A stretch of DNA of 64,000 nt from Paroedura picta (lineage: Eukaryota > Chordata > Lepidosauria > Squamata > Gekkonidae), in NCBI RefSeq assembly GCF_049243985.1, contig NC_135382.1:21494990-21558989 (forward strand), read 5' to 3'. The stretch's first letter is position 1. Each line of letters starts with the position of its first letter. Of this stretch, positions 22,330 through 34,269 are shown piece after piece. Below the pieces are notes generated by a model. The model was not told where the DNA came from, did not search any database, and saw only the letters and a list, made by a program, of their open reading frames with translations. The translations under genes were made by a program, and so were the position numbers.

Positions 22330-22830
22330 CCTTTTGTTCTGCTTGCACCTTCCTCCAAAATACTAGTTCTCCCCTGATGTGTGCATGCCGCTGGTTTGCT
22401 GCAAGATTGTTGGCGCCTTCATCTTTATTTACCCTCTCCTTTAACAGTATAATTTGGGGTGCATTTTTCATTGGCAAACACTCACTGGCAACCCCGCCAC
22501 TGTATCCCCCGTGCGATTCTCATCCATCATCCCCGGCAAGACGGCTGCCGCCGCTTTTCATAGAACAGCAATTCCTTCTGCTGCTCCTCAGCTCTGAGAT
22601 TGTAAAGTCTTCATTTATTTGCAATTGCCAACTATTAGTCCCAGATCACAATAATCAATCTCACACCTCCAGACTGGAAAGAGACAGAGACGGTAATCTG
22701 ATCTCATCTGCAAATTTCTGCATGGAACTTCCCGAGCTACTGTTGGGATCATTTTTTAAAAACAGCCTATATGCACGCAGCAACAGAGAAATGCAGTTCA
22801 AAAGTTCACTGCTTTAGCCCACAAACACCT
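22330..22830. other. Candidate conserved non-coding block
   Basis: This 500-bp stretch has no recognised repeat. It contains CATTTATTTGCAATTGCC, CACAATAATCAATCTC and CATTGGCAAACAC. A 164-codon open frame overlaps it but has no recognisable protein signature. Confidence 0.3.
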
Positions 22831-23053
22831 CTTTCTCCACTGGGAAACGAGCAGCTCCTGCACTTTCAAAGATGCGGAAACCATTTCAGGGTTGGCAGAT
22901 GGTTCCTGGTTTGGTGAGGAACAGAAGTCTTATGTTCACAACCTTCCAGGGAGACTAAATGTACAAAGAGGGCACATCTCAGAGGGTGGACTGGATCCTC
23001 CGGAGTTAACTGCTAATTTCCACCAATTGCCTCTTCCTGATGCAGACCCCCTT

Positions 23054-23314
23054 CAAGCACCGAGTCATGTCTGACCCTTGGGGTGATGCCCTCCAGCGTT
23101 TTCATGGCAGACTCAATACGGGGTGGTTTGCCAGTGCCTTCCCCAGTCATTACCGTTTACCCCCCAGGAAGCTGGGTACTCATTTTACTGACCTTGGAAG
23201 GATGGAAGGCTGAGTCAACCTTGAGCCGGCTGCTGGGATCGAACTCCCAGCCTCATGGGCAGAGCTTTCAGACTGCATGTCTGCTGCCTTACCAATCTGC
23301 ACCACAAGAGGCTC
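23054..23314 (-). mobile_element. Sauria-type SINE, 3'-shortened
   Basis: It is the same family as 4937-5212 in the same orientation. The body runs from GAGTCATGTCTGACCC to CACAAGAGGCTC. The ACCTTTA-type tail is missing at the left end and no clear target duplication was found. Confidence 0.85.
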
Positions 23315-23588
23315 TATTTATTACATAAAGTGCACTAATTCAACATATTAAAATATAGTCATCATTTTAAAATATCACATTTCTAACTACACATGGACTA
23401 GACCAACACAGAACAGACCAGATGCGTTTGGACCCCAAGGGGTCTTCCTCAGTGGTCAAATTACATGCACTCATGTATAAAATCAACATCAAAAAGGCTT
23501 GCTGGGTGGCAAAGGAAAATCAGTTAAGTACTGCTCTAACTAGTCTTTCTAATGCAAAGGTATCTGATTTGGAGCCCACCTTCTAAAA

Positions 23589-23724
23589 CAGGGGTAGTCA
23601 AACTGCGGCCCTCCAGATGTCCATGGACTACAATTCCCAGGAGCCCCTGCCAGCAAATGCTGGCAGGGGCTCCAGGGAATTGTAGTCCATGGACATCTGG
23701 TGGGCCGCAGTTTGACTACCCCTG
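23589..23724. mobile_element. Palindromic hAT-type MITE, copy 7
   Basis: This 136-bp palindrome has a perfect duplication TTCTAAAA (23581-23588 and 23725-23732) and only a few arm mismatches. Confidence 0.94.
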
Positions 23725-23867
23725 TTCTAAAACATGCACTTCCAGAGGTCACTACTCTCTGCTTCCCACATGGGAATCTGGGACACTGGAGGGGATGATT
23801 TTTCTCAGGAAAACTGCCTTCAGAGCAAAAGTGGTTAAGCACCACCCTTCATGCCATCGCCCTGACA

Positions 23868-24010
23868 ATTTATTTATTTATTACTACCGCCCTCCCCTGA
23901 GGCTCAGGGGGGTTTACATGGAACTGGAGAGAGAGAAAAACAGTGCAGATAACATGATAAATTGAACAATAGTGAAACAGTCATAACAGGAGAACAGTAA
24001 CATGATGGAA
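23868..24010 (-). mobile_element. LINE 3' end (L2-like)
   Basis: TTTATTTATTTATTACTACC, GCCCTCCCCTGAGGCTCAGG and TTACATGGAA have the layout of an inverted L2-type 3' end. Confidence 0.55.
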
Positions 24011-24309
24011 CAAACAAATTATGGCACCCAATCATGAAAGTCAGTCAAACCATCTGGAATTTGCTTTGGGGTCTATTGCCCCAAGGTTGCAGCCACACCA
24101 AGGAGCAAAAATGTATCCTTGTCATGATGCAAGGAGACGCTGCATGCCTGACCTCTCTTTCCCTCTAACTTCCCTGTCTCTACTGAGCTGCACAAGGAAA
24201 AGGGAGCAATCCCCTTAAAGGTCTTTCCCACAGGGTTAAGATTTGATTGGCAATGAGCTGCTACACACTATTTCAAAAGCAGAGCATAGCTCTGTCCTTT
24301 CCCCCAATG

Positions 24310-24475
24310 TTGCTAACCTGTAGCTGTGGCCTGGAGATGTTCCAGAATCTGATCCCCAAAGTATGAAAATCAGCTCGCATGGAGAAAAGCCCCTCTCTTC
24401 CCCCAAACCTGCCTTCTGCAGGCTGCACTCCCAAAATCTTCCAAAATGACCCAGCTTCCATCCTGCTCCCCACAG
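24310..24475 (+). repeat. AGGGTTGCCA-ended repeat, weak copy
   Basis: TTGCTAACCTGTAGCTGTGG, CTGGAGATGTTCC and CCCAAAATCTTCC follow the family order. Further weak pieces appear at 31712-31790, 44065-44140 and 61200-61330. Confidence 0.4.
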
Positions 24476-24649
24476 CTGCTCTACAGATTTCCCTTTGAGC
24501 TTGATAAAAGCCAGTTTACTCCACTTTCCAGGGGAAATCCCTGAGAACACCATGAGTCATGCTCTGAATTAGCCTGATGCTAGGCGGAGTTCCTCCTTAC
24601 TGTGGCAACTTCCCACTTTTCATGAGAGGCCCTCGGTTGTTGATATCTC

Positions 24650-24850
24650 TGCGTGTTTTGCTGTCAAGCTGCTTCCAATTTATGGCAAGGTTCAGTATTA
24701 ATGACCACCCCCCAAAAACTTTCTATCATTAACAGCCTTGCTCAGGTCTTGCAGGCTTCCTTGACTGCACCTCCTGTTGGGTCTTCCCCTTTTCCTGTGG
24801 CTGTCAACATTTCTTCCACGGTTGTTTTTGTTGAGCAGGGTCAGCCCTGG
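24650..24850 (+). repeat. Interspersed repeat (SINE-like), family not named
   Basis: GTCAAGCTGCTTCCAATTTA, ATCATTAACAGCCTTGCTCA and TGTTGGGTCTTCCCCTTTTC recall a common reptile repeat body. I cannot assign the class with confidence. Confidence 0.5.
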
Positions 24851-25349
24851 CTACTACTTGGCAGGGTGACCTCCAAGGAATACCAGGGTCATGACACAGG
24901 GGCAGGCAGTGGCTAATCAACTCAGAACTTCTCTTGTCTGGCAGCCAGACAGTGTTAGGATCTCCTGGTGATGTTACACACATGCCATACAAGAAATAAA
25001 TAAATCTACCTGAGACTCAGAAATCCAGAGCAAGTGGTACGTCCTCATTTTCTTGGTTCTGCAGGCTACCATTAAATTGTCCAAACTACGTTGCTGCAGC
25101 AAAACCTTAGAAGTGAGCCATAGAAAATCACAACCCTCCCACCCCCCAAAACACCAGACCAGATATAGGTTTAGACCCATCAGAGTCAGGTGGTCTCTGA
25201 GGACCAATTAGAACCCTTCCTTGCTGGAACCTTCCAGAAAATTACCTCATCCCTCCAATTGGCCCCCTCCCATCCAGAAACACCAGGTTTCTCACATAAC
25301 CAATTATCTCAGGCTAGATAGATGCTGTCCTTGAAGGCCATAAGTGTGT

Positions 25350-25485
25350 GTGTGGGGGGGCCTTTCAGAGCTCTCTCAGCCTCACCTGCTGTTGGGGGAA
25401 GAGGAAGGGAAGGCAATTGGAAGCCACTTTAAGACTCCTTCAGGTCATAAAAAGAGAGGAATGGAAAACCAGCTCTTCTTCATGC
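25350..25485 (+). mobile_element. tRNA-derived SINE, 3' part
   Basis: GAGCTCTCTCAGCCTCACCT, CAATTGGAAGCCACTTTAAG and CTTCTTCATG are the 3' half of the TTC-tailed family. A similar 3' half is at 26776-26885. Confidence 0.7.
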
Positions 25486-26307
25486 TTATGTGGCTTCCAG
25501 GTCTGTCACGTTAGTGGAAAGCCTCCAGATACCTGTCTTGGACCTCTGCTACCAATTGAGAGGGTGGTTGAGGAATAAGGAGTAAGAATCTGCCATCACA
25601 TTGATGTGTGATGTCACTTCTAGGTTTACGCCTAGAAGTGATGTCACACTGTTGACGCACACACAAACACCAGTTTCCCAACTGTTGCTAGATGCTGACT
25701 GGCTACTCTACTCACAGGGGCATTCAGGCCAAAGGGAACTAGGTAGGGGGATGGCTTCCCTTTTTCTTAGAGTTCTTACTGTTTCTTTTTCCTTCCCTGG
25801 CTGGATCAGATTACAGTTGGCATCTCCTTGCCTTTATTTATTTGGAAAACATCGATCCCGTCTTTCTCCCCATGGGGACTTAAAAGGCCACTTAGCAAAA
25901 GTAGAAGCTACACTGCACAATTGGACACTTAAACAACAATCCACAGAACTGAATAAAATGTCATCTCCGCCAAAAGTGCCGTAAAACAGCGGGGATACGA
26001 CAAACCGGTCTTCTACTCAGCAGGCTAGCCCACTGAGTTAAAAACAGCTTTATATTAAACTTATAGCATCTCCTGCAGAGTTCAGCTTTGCTCAGCTTCC
26101 TAAAAAGAGGGGGATCAGAGCATGTTAAGTGTATTCTGCAGTGATGGGGCACCCACCAAGAAGGCCAGGACTGGGCAGTGCACACAACAAACAAAGTCAA
26201 AAGACAAATGCGGAGAGGAACAACAGGAATTACCCAGGGCTGCCAACTTCCAGGTGGGAATCAAGATAACAAAATGGAAATATACACAAGTGGATGAATA
26301 CAAGCGG

Positions 26308-26765
26308 TGTACATCTCAGAGTACTGTGTTCAGCTTTGGGCACCATTTGAAGAAAGATGTAGACAAACTGGAACATGTCCAGAGGAGGGCTGCAAAGACA
26401 GTGAGGGATTTGGAGGCCAAGATGTATGAAGAAAGGTTGAGGGAGCTGTACCCTGGAGAGAAGATGACTAAGAAGTGATATGATAACCATCTTCAAATAT
26501 TTGAAGGGCTGTCACATAGAGGATGGAGCAGAGTTGTTTTGTGTTGCCCCAGGGGGTCAGACCAGAACCAATGGGTTGAAATTAATTCAAAAGGATTTTT
26601 GGCAAAATATCTAGAAGTTCCTGACAGTTAGAGAGGTTCCTCAGTGGAACAGGTTTTCTCAGGAAATGGTGGGTTCTCCTTCTTTGGAAGCCTAGTTTTG
26701 TCTTGAGATAAGCAGAGGCTGTCTCTTTTGCACAGGTCCTGCTTCTTCCAAAAATGCCTAACAAA
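26308..26765 (+). pseudogene. CR1 LINE 3' coding fragment
   Basis: The + strand reads FGHHLKKDVDKLEHVQRRAA, then a stretch like LRELYPGEK and FKYLKGCHIEDGAELFC. This is the C-terminal part of CR1 ORF2. It is decayed, has stops, and loses the 3' end. Confidence 0.85.
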
Positions 26766-28106
26766 CCCTTCTGCTGTGGGGAGAGGAAGGGTGGTTGATT
26801 GGAAGCTGCTTTGAGACTCCTTCAGGTAGTAAAACGAGAGGTATTGAAAAGCAACTCTTCTTCTCCTCCTCCTCTTCTTCCTTCCTCCCTACACCATCAT
26901 CTAATCAATGTGTTGAGGCTCTTAATTTGTGCCTGTCTAAGTGCACATGGAACAGGCAGCACCTCAGAGAAGGCTAATTTCCCAAGCCCAAATGATAAAC
27001 CTAAAGCTGGTTTAAATGAGATCATTGACTTTTGTGAAGTTCAGCCTTGCCACCAGTCATAACAATTTCTGGCTTTCTCCACAGCTTCTTCCCCGCTCTG
27101 TGTAAAGGAGTTATCTGTAAAAGGACCAAAGGCAAGCTATTTGGACTTGGTCAAGCCACTTTCCTTCAGTCTCTTTTAAGGTTGGAGGAGCTATAAGGGG
27201 TCTTGAGGTGATGAGGGCCGCACTGCAGTAGTGTCACACCATGGTTGGTTATGCCTCCTGCCCAAGACGTCAACAGTCAGATCCGTGGGTTGAGAGACCA
27301 GGACATTTGGAAATCATTTCAAATCTTTATTGTGACCCCATCATGGAAGTTGCCAACCCTATGTTGCCATTTGCCAGTCTTAGACTAGTAATACCAAAGT
27401 CAAGTTTTGCAACTACCAGACATCGGTGAGTAGCTTTCCTTTTCCAGGCCTGTTTTCCACACCCAAAGAAAAACCCTTTCAGCACTGCCAAGTTTGGTTT
27501 ATGCACAAGCAAGCCACAACACAGGGCCTCAAAGTACGAGGGACTCTTTAATGCAAAAGAACAACAATTCCCCTACAAATGACCAAGAGCAGGGATACAC
27601 AGCTTCCTAACCCTGACATAACTTACAGCAAGGGTCTCCAATCTTTGCTGAATCTATGAATGCCTTCTCACACAGGGTGGTGGGTGCAACCACAAAATGA
27701 TGAACAGTATTTAAACAGACCTGAGATGGGAAGAGCAATGCACAAGACACATTTATTAGGATTTGGCAGTTGTTTATGACGTGTCAGAATGCAATTAAGC
27801 CAGAGAACAACCAAGAGGAAGTTTTCAGGTGCTTATGATGATGTTATAGATTTTGTTTGTTTGTTTAGAAGCAAAAGCTGTTTGATATTGTGAGTTTCTT
27901 ATACTGTGGCTCGGTTGTATTTGCTTGGTTTTTATGATGCTTTTGGGTTAAGTGTAAATGTGTTTGAGTTGCTTAATAAAAACATTTTTTTAAATGGCTG
28001 CCACCAGAGGGGAGGCGACTGCAAAATGGCGGTGTCTTGTAGTCCCGTACTACATACCATGGATTCTGATAGAAAGCAGACCAATCAGAAGCCCTACTGG
28101 ACAAGA

Positions 28107-28615
28107 CCCAGTCTATGCCTGGAGGCCTCACTTCAAGAAGGACGTAGATAAAATTGAAAGGGTACAGAGGAGAGCGATGATCTGGGGCCAAGGGACCAAG
28201 CTCTATGAAGATAGGTTGAGGGACTTGGGAATGTTCAGCCTGGAGAAAAGGAGGTTGAGAGGGGACATGATAGCCCTCTTTAAGTATTTGAAAGGTTGTC
28301 ACTTGGAGGAGGGCAGGATGCTGTTTCCGTTGGCTGCAGAGGAAAGGACGCGCAGTAATGGGTTTAAACTACAAGTACAACGATATAGGCTAGATATCAG
28401 GGGGAAAAAATTCACAGTCAGAGTAGTTCAGCAGTGGAATAGGCTGCCTAAGGAGGTGGTGAGCTCCCCCTCACTGGCAGTCTTCAAGCAAAGGTTGGAT
28501 ACACACTTTTCTTGGATGCTTTAGAATGCTTAGGGCTGATCCTGTGTTGAGCAGGGGGTTGGACTAGATGGCCTGTATGGCCCCTTCCAACTCTATGATT
28601 CTATGATTCTATGCA
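28107..28615 (+). pseudogene. CR1 LINE 3' end, best-preserved copy
   Basis: An open + strand frame ending at 28524 reads HFKKDVDKIERVQRRAMIW, LFSLEKRRLRGDMIALFKYL and VVQQWNRLPKEVVSSPSLAV. This is the CR1 ORF2 C-terminus. It is followed by the CR1 3' UTR (GGTTGGACTAGATGGCCTG) and the octamer tail ATTCTATG repeated. The copy is 5'-truncated, as is usual for CR1. Confidence 0.93.
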
Positions 28616-28794
28616 TTTTCTGAAAGACACTTGGTGGACACCAAGACAGGTGTCAGCGGGTGCCATTGCACTCTTGGGCACCACGTTGGGAATATTGGCA
28701 TCTCTTCATTCTGGCTTTGTGTGCTGCCACCTAAAGGACTGAACCCAGATCCACAAGTTTTACTCCCCTGGTAAACTAAAACCTCCCTTTAGGG

Positions 28795-29097
28795 CAGTGG
28801 TTCTCAACCTGGGGGTCGGGACCCCTTTGGGGGTTGAATGACCCCTTCACAGGAGTTGCGGCAGGGTGAGCAGCTTGGCCAGGGGGGGGGGTGCCACCAC
28901 AGTTGCCGTTCCTCCAGAAGGCACCCGCTAATTTATATACAATTTATATACAATCATGAACCATGGATCTTCATGCCATTGGTCAGTTTTGTTCAAGTTC
29001 TGTGAAAGAACACTGGCATAATTCTATGGTCGTGGGTCACCACAACATGAAGAACTGTATTAAAGCGTCGCAGCACTAGGAAGGTTGAGAACCACTG
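28795..29097 (+). mobile_element. SPIN-like non-autonomous hAT element
   Basis: This 303-bp element has termini CAGTGGTTCTCAACCTGG and AAGGTTGAGAACCACTG. A perfect 8-bp target duplication CTTTAGGG flanks it (28787-28794 and 29098-29105). The sub-terminal words GGTCGGGACCCCTTTGGGGG and AGAACTGTATTAAAG near the right end match my memory of SPIN elements, a Buster-type hAT family known for horizontal transfer among tetrapods. No transposase is encoded. Confidence 0.88.
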
Positions 29098-29629
29098 CTT
29101 TAGGGTTCAGAAGGCAATTCCCTGGGACATTCTGGGGCTTCTAACCCCATTTTACTGAGAATGGAGAGCCGATTCCTAGGAGCCAGAACTATAGTGTCAA
29201 TTAAATATCCAGAAAGTATCTCATTAACCTCTTCCTCATTTCTTGGTTCCTGTGGCTTTGTAGATATATAAGCAGACCACGAATGGCCTGAACCAAAATT
29301 AAAGAAACGAGCTTTTAGTTAGCACATTAAGGTTACTGATTTCCACAGGAAACAATCTGTGTTTCAAGCCAAGAACTATTCAGAGCATTTGGAAGATATT
29401 AACTTTATACACGTTACTCAGGGTGTGAGGTTTCATTTGACCACACACACAAATGCAAAGTATATTATGGGACACTGAATAAAGCTGGGGAAATAATGTT
29501 GTAATTATGTGCAGTTCATAGAACGGAACAGTTCAGGAGGGCACTTTAGTCTACTGCAATGACTATTCTAGGTCTTATCTTACTTCTACAACATCTTCTT
29601 TGACTCTCGTCTTTCTACTTACTATATGA

Positions 29630-29737
29630 AAACAAAATCAGAGTCCAGTGGCACCTTTAAGACCAACAAAGATTTACTCTGATTTTTTGTTTTCTTGTGC
29701 TGCTTCAGACCAACATGGCTACCCACCTGAACCTACT
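29630..29737. repeat. Interspersed repeat with 'GTGGCACCTTTAAGACCAAC' core
   Basis: CAGAGTCCAGTGGCACCTTT and CAGACCAACATGGCTACCCA are seen. Related pieces occur at 34650-34745 (weak) and 40866-40985 (inverted; CTCGAAAGCTCATGCCTTGA, TTAAAGGTGCCCCTGGACTC). The class is not known to me. Confidence 0.6.
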
Positions 29738-29744
29738 TACTATC

Positions 29745-29995
29745 TTGGTCATAATATATCTTTCCTTGAGAGCCAAAGTAGCAGCCTCTGATCCAGAGAA
29801 CTGGGTTTGATTCCCCACTCCACACCCAGCCAGGTGGGTGACTTTGGGCCAGTAACAGTTCTCTCACAGCTCTCTCAGCTTCACCTACCTCACAGGGGAT
29901 CTGTGGTGAGGCAAGGAAGGGCAGACGAACGGAAGCTGCTTGGAGACTCCTTCGGGTAGGGGAAAGCGGGGGACATAAAACCAACCCTTCTTAGG
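29745..29995 (+). mobile_element. tRNA-derived SINE with TTC-rich tail
   Basis: The B-box GGGTTTGATTCCCC, body CAGGTGGGTGACTTTGGGCC and tail AACCAACCCTTCTTAGG are present. The head is diverged. Confidence 0.75.
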
Positions 29996-30218
29996 CAGTC
30001 TGTTGTGTGAATTGTTTTTATTCAGTAACGTGGGTTGCCAGGTCTGCAAATCATTGCAGGAGTAGAGATTTGGGGGCAAGGGGTTTGCCTCTGAACCGCA
30101 AAGTGATGTCATGTCCAGACGATGACGCAGGACTCCCAACTTTTCTATGGTAAGAACCACAAAGTGTTCCTGCCACCCTGACCAGCACTGGAAGGCAACT
30201 GAATAGAATAGATTAAGG

Positions 30219-30364
30219 CAGGGGTAGTCAAACTGCGGCCCTCCAGATGTCCATGGACTACAATTCCCAGGAGCCCTTGCCAGCATTCGCCAGCGAATGC
30301 TGGCAAGGGCTCCTGGGAATTGTAGTCCATGGACATCTGGAGGGCCGCAGTTTGACTACCCCTG
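30219..30364. mobile_element. Palindromic hAT-type MITE, copy 8
   Basis: This 146-bp palindrome has a perfect duplication GATTAAGG (30211-30218 and 30365-30372). It is longer than 136 bp because the centre carries an extra ATTCGC/GCGAAT pair, itself palindromic. Confidence 0.94.
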
Positions 30365-30859
30365 GATTAAGGGAACAACACCCAGTGGGGAAAAGGCAGA
30401 TGCCCCCCCCCATCCATAACCTTCTTGGAATCTCAGCAAGAAAGTCAGGCTAATAAACAAATTCAAGCACATGTGCCCATGTCTATTTGGAAGACAGTGG
30501 ATTTTAGCTATATCCTAGCTAAGCAGATTTAGGCTTAAAGTTGCAACAGCTGTAGATTTTTGCACATTTTATAGCATGGGCCTGTTTAGACCAATTCCCA
30601 TTTGCATCAACTTCACTGCATCAGAATCAAAGTGTGCTGTGGAAATCCAAGGAGCGTTTTGTAGCCCAATTTTGTGATGAAGGTCCATGTCTCACTTTGA
30701 CAGTTCTTAGTGCAATTCTTGTTGTTGTTTGGCTTGGGGAACGCGAGGTTTATTTTACAGCTAGACTTGCTAAGAAAAAGACAATTGAATTTTCCAATCT
30801 GGATGAGTTTCTTTTGGTCACACTGCCTTGTACCAGATGTTTTGCACCTTTCTCCCTCC

Positions 30860-31160
30860 TGTTTTTGCAGGCAGCCTTACCGCATTACGGATTGTCTCCA
30901 GGGACCAAAGCTCACAGATACCGAGAGGCGTAATTGCTTTGGACCAAGGTGGAATGGCTGTTCCAGTCGGGGAAAATATAAAATATGATTAGACTGTCTT
31001 AGGGGCAGTGGCTTGCCACTTTGTTTCTAAATTGAAGTTGGGAGGCAGCTGGGTTAAAAATATTTTCCATCAGATGAAAAAGGGAGGATTAGGTGTTCAA
31101 GTTACATTAATGAGAAGCTGTGCTCTAATCTGTGACAATCGGAGCTGAGAAAATGAGCCC
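30860..31160. other. Candidate conserved non-coding block
   Basis: No repeat is recognised. GGCGTAATTGCTTTG, GTTACATTAATGAGAAGC and CTAATCTGTGACAATCGG have homeodomain and SOX-like words. Inference only. Confidence 0.25.
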
Positions 31161-31944
31161 CTCCTGTTCTCCGTGCGTTCACAGCTTTGGGTGAGGAACA
31201 GACACATTTAAGGGGCCCACATGTTGTAGCAAACAAGGAGCCAGGGACCCAGACTCACTCTGTAGTTGCCCAAAGGAAGGGGGGATTCTGAAAACAATGA
31301 GAGAGAAGCAGAACAGAAGGGTTCTTTCAGCCACTGGGGCTTTTTAAAAAAGGGTATTTAATTGTAACATTTTATTTTCTGCAATTCTTTTCCCCTCTTG
31401 GCTGGGGATACCTAGATTTTCCTCTCGGGTCAGCTGAGCTAATGCTTGACTTCCAACGCTGACCAGTTTTTCAGGGCACCTCTTTTTATTAGAACCTTCA
31501 CCCCTCTCCGCCTCTGTCTGCACTCAGGGCCAAATACGCATCTGCTGGCTCTTGCTCTTCTTCCGCTGCTGTAGCTCAGTAGGGCACTGGTGGTGCAGAA
31601 GGGAAGGGCGGAGGCAAAAGAGAATCCCACCATGCCATTTCCGGATGAGTAAGTGGAAGTGATGTCACCGCATTGTTGCATCCTGTGCCATGAGGGTATC
31701 ACCTCCATTTAGGGTTGCCAAGCCCTGTGTGGGGAAATGCCTGAAGAATTGGGGGGGGGGGGCTCCAGGCTTTACCTGGAGGTTGTCAGGCCTACTCCCA
31801 CTTATGAAGCCAGAAAATATGTTTCAGACTACCATTTGTGTAAGTTCTTTCCCCACCCCCTTCTCCGTTTCTCAGGGGTTGCTGCCCAGGATGTGTAAAG
31901 AGATGTAATACAAAAGAGATGTATTACTAGCTGAGGATGAAGCA

Positions 31945-32216
31945 AGGGTGGTGTAATGGTTAGGAGTGCAGACTTCTAATCTAATCTGGTGAGCCGGAGT
32001 TGATTCCACTCTCCCCCACATGCAGCCAGCTGGGTGACCTTGGTCTCACCACAGCACTGATAAAGCTGTTCTGACCAAGCAGGAATATCAGGGCTCTCTC
32101 AGCCTTACCCACCTCATAGGGTGTCTGTTGGGGGGGAGGAAAGGGGAGGCAATTATAAGCCACTTTGAGATTCCTTCGGATAGAGAAAAGCAGCATATAA
32201 GAACCAACTCTTCTTC
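31945..32216 (+). mobile_element. tRNA-derived SINE with TTC-rich tail
   Basis: The head is GGTGGTGTAATGGTTAGGAG and the tail AAGAACCAACTCTTCTTCTT. A second 3' half follows directly at 32217-32355 (AGTAATATCAGGGCTCTTTC to TCTCCTTCTCCTTC), giving a 1.5-unit tandem arrangement. Confidence 0.85.
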
Positions 32217-32474
32217 TTCAGTAATATCAGGGCTCTTTCAGCCTCACCCACCTCACAGGGTGTCTGTTGAGGGGAGAGGAAAGGGAAGGCGATTGTAAGT
32301 CACTTTGAGACGTTGGTAGAGAAAAGCAGCATATAAAAACCAACTCTTCTCCTTCTCCTTCTCCTCCTCCAAGGGCCTGCCCTTCAATTATCTATGTAAC
32401 TCTTCTGGGCACTTCTTCCTTCAAATGCACTTATACCATGTGCTACACATACACAGCTGTAGATGAATGTACGA

Positions 32475-32690
32475 AGAGGAAGAGTTGGTTTTCATTCCCA
32501 ACTTTTCACTGTCCAAGGATGTTTCCAAGCGGCTTGCGATCCCCACAACGGACATCCTGTGGGATAGGTGAGGCAGAGAGAGCTCTGAGAGAACTGTTTG
32601 GTGAGAACAGCTCCTAAGAGAACTGTGTCTCACCCAAGGTCAACCAGCTGGCTGCGCAGGGAGGATTAAAAGCTGCCACTCTTAATCACT
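32475..32690 (-). mobile_element. tRNA-derived SINE with TTC-rich tail
   Basis: GAAGAGGAAGAGTTGGTTTT at the left is the inverted tail, and AGCTGCCACTCTTAATCACT at the right is the inverted head. Confidence 0.75.
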
Positions 32691-33714
32691 GTATATATTG
32701 TAGTTAGTGTTTATATAGTGTAACTTGTATATATTTTTAATTGAATTTATGGATTTCATGTTATGGGTTTTGTTTTTAGGGGGGTTGCCATCTGCCTTGT
32801 GTATCTAGAGAAATATGTGAAGTAAAATATATAAATTGATATTCTGTATTTCAGGACCTGAATCTGAATTTCCTCCTAAAACACATTGCCTGAAGAAGCA
32901 GATTTCTGGAATGTCCACAGGTTCTCAAGATCCCTGATACAGATTCTCTATATTCAAGAAGTGCCTGCAATCTCTGCTACTAGCAGACACACAAAACACA
33001 GCCACATTGACCTTGTTAGGAAATAACCACCTTTTAAAACAAAATACCTATAGAAAAAATTTTTAAGCCCATTCAGCGTCTTAAAACAAATTATTGAAAA
33101 TCACTGAAGGGTCTCTTGCTACGTCAAGGATCCAGATGTATTATAATTCATATGAAATTGATTTCCTAAAGTGCTAGGGAAACATGACTGTAGGCTCTAT
33201 AATAGATAAGCGTCTTTATACAAAAATTCCAAGCCTCCTTCGGAAAATCATTTGCGAAGAGCTCTCCTCCTGAGATAATGCCTCCTCATGAGCGGTAACT
33301 TATAACTATAAAGAGCTTCAAAGAGACGGAAAAATAAGCATTCATAACAAATAATCAATATGGTGAGAAATGGTCACAGAGGCTCAAATCCTGGATGGAC
33401 ACATTTCGATTGTACCAGCCGTTTTGGAATGGAACCGAAATTTGACAGGGTGAGTAATAAGACCGTGGCTGGAGTCCTTCATCTTCCTTGTCATTTATAA
33501 TAATTTGGACTTTGGGAGAAGCAGGATCATATTTCACGACCCCAAAGATCAATGCAGCAGAAGGCATTTAGGGCAGAATTGTTTCGTGATTAAGAGGCCA
33601 AAGGCGAGCTCTTTTGTTCGGTCGAGAAGCTTCCGCGTCTTGCTTTGGAATGAAGGGCTTGACTGGCAGGCACTTGAGTAGACGGATGCAGAACATGATG
33701 GTGGCCTGCTAGCC

Positions 33715-33800
33715 CAGGGGTGGCCAAACTGTGACTCTCCAGATCTCTCATGGTAATTGTAGACCATGGACATCTAGAGAGCCACAGTTTGGCCAGCCTA
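33715..33800. mobile_element. Degraded palindromic MITE, internally shortened
   Basis: It starts CAGGGGTGGCCAAACTGTG next to TGCTAGCC and ends near CACAGTTTGGCCAGCC. The arms still pair but the centre is lost and the right terminus is changed. A shorter relic of the same family (CCAAACTGTGGCTCTC, with a matching right arm) lies at about 37724-37765. Confidence 0.7.
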
Positions 33801-34269
33801 TCACATGCACTATAGAATTCATGAAACTGCTGACCTGTTAGAACCTGTCCTGGCCCCACCTTGGCCTGGATAGAATGCTCCACAGAAGATTTCTTAAGGG
33901 CTGAGGAGCCCTCTCACGGCCTCTGGGGAAGACTGATAATCTAGTTTACTGGCCCAAAGTGGGGACTTGCCAGCCTGTTTCCAGCTCCAGAGGAACTGAG
34001 GATCAGGAGAAAAAAAGGCCTCCACATAGCGAGGCTCTAGAAATGTATTCTAGTTTCTATGGTAAAGACCACAGAGACTAGTGGAGGCAGCCTAGAGCAT
34101 CACCAGGAAGTGACATCAAACTCTACTCTTGCCAGCACCCCTCCCAACATTTTGTGCCATTTGCTGAGGTAGCATTGGGTACCTATTCGGAAGTAAACTT
34201 AGGGAAAGTGCAGTATAAATACTAAGCCCTGTTATTATGAATGGATGGATGCTTCTAGCTCCTGTGATT

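Noticed and set aside
22323-22817. 164-codon open frame on the + strand
   Set aside because: No domain, no codon bias signs or splice partners; kept only as a non-coding candidate block.
27994-28524. 176-codon open frame that might be a gene
   Set aside because: Its C-terminal part is CR1 ORF2 and its N-terminal part is chance upstream sequence.
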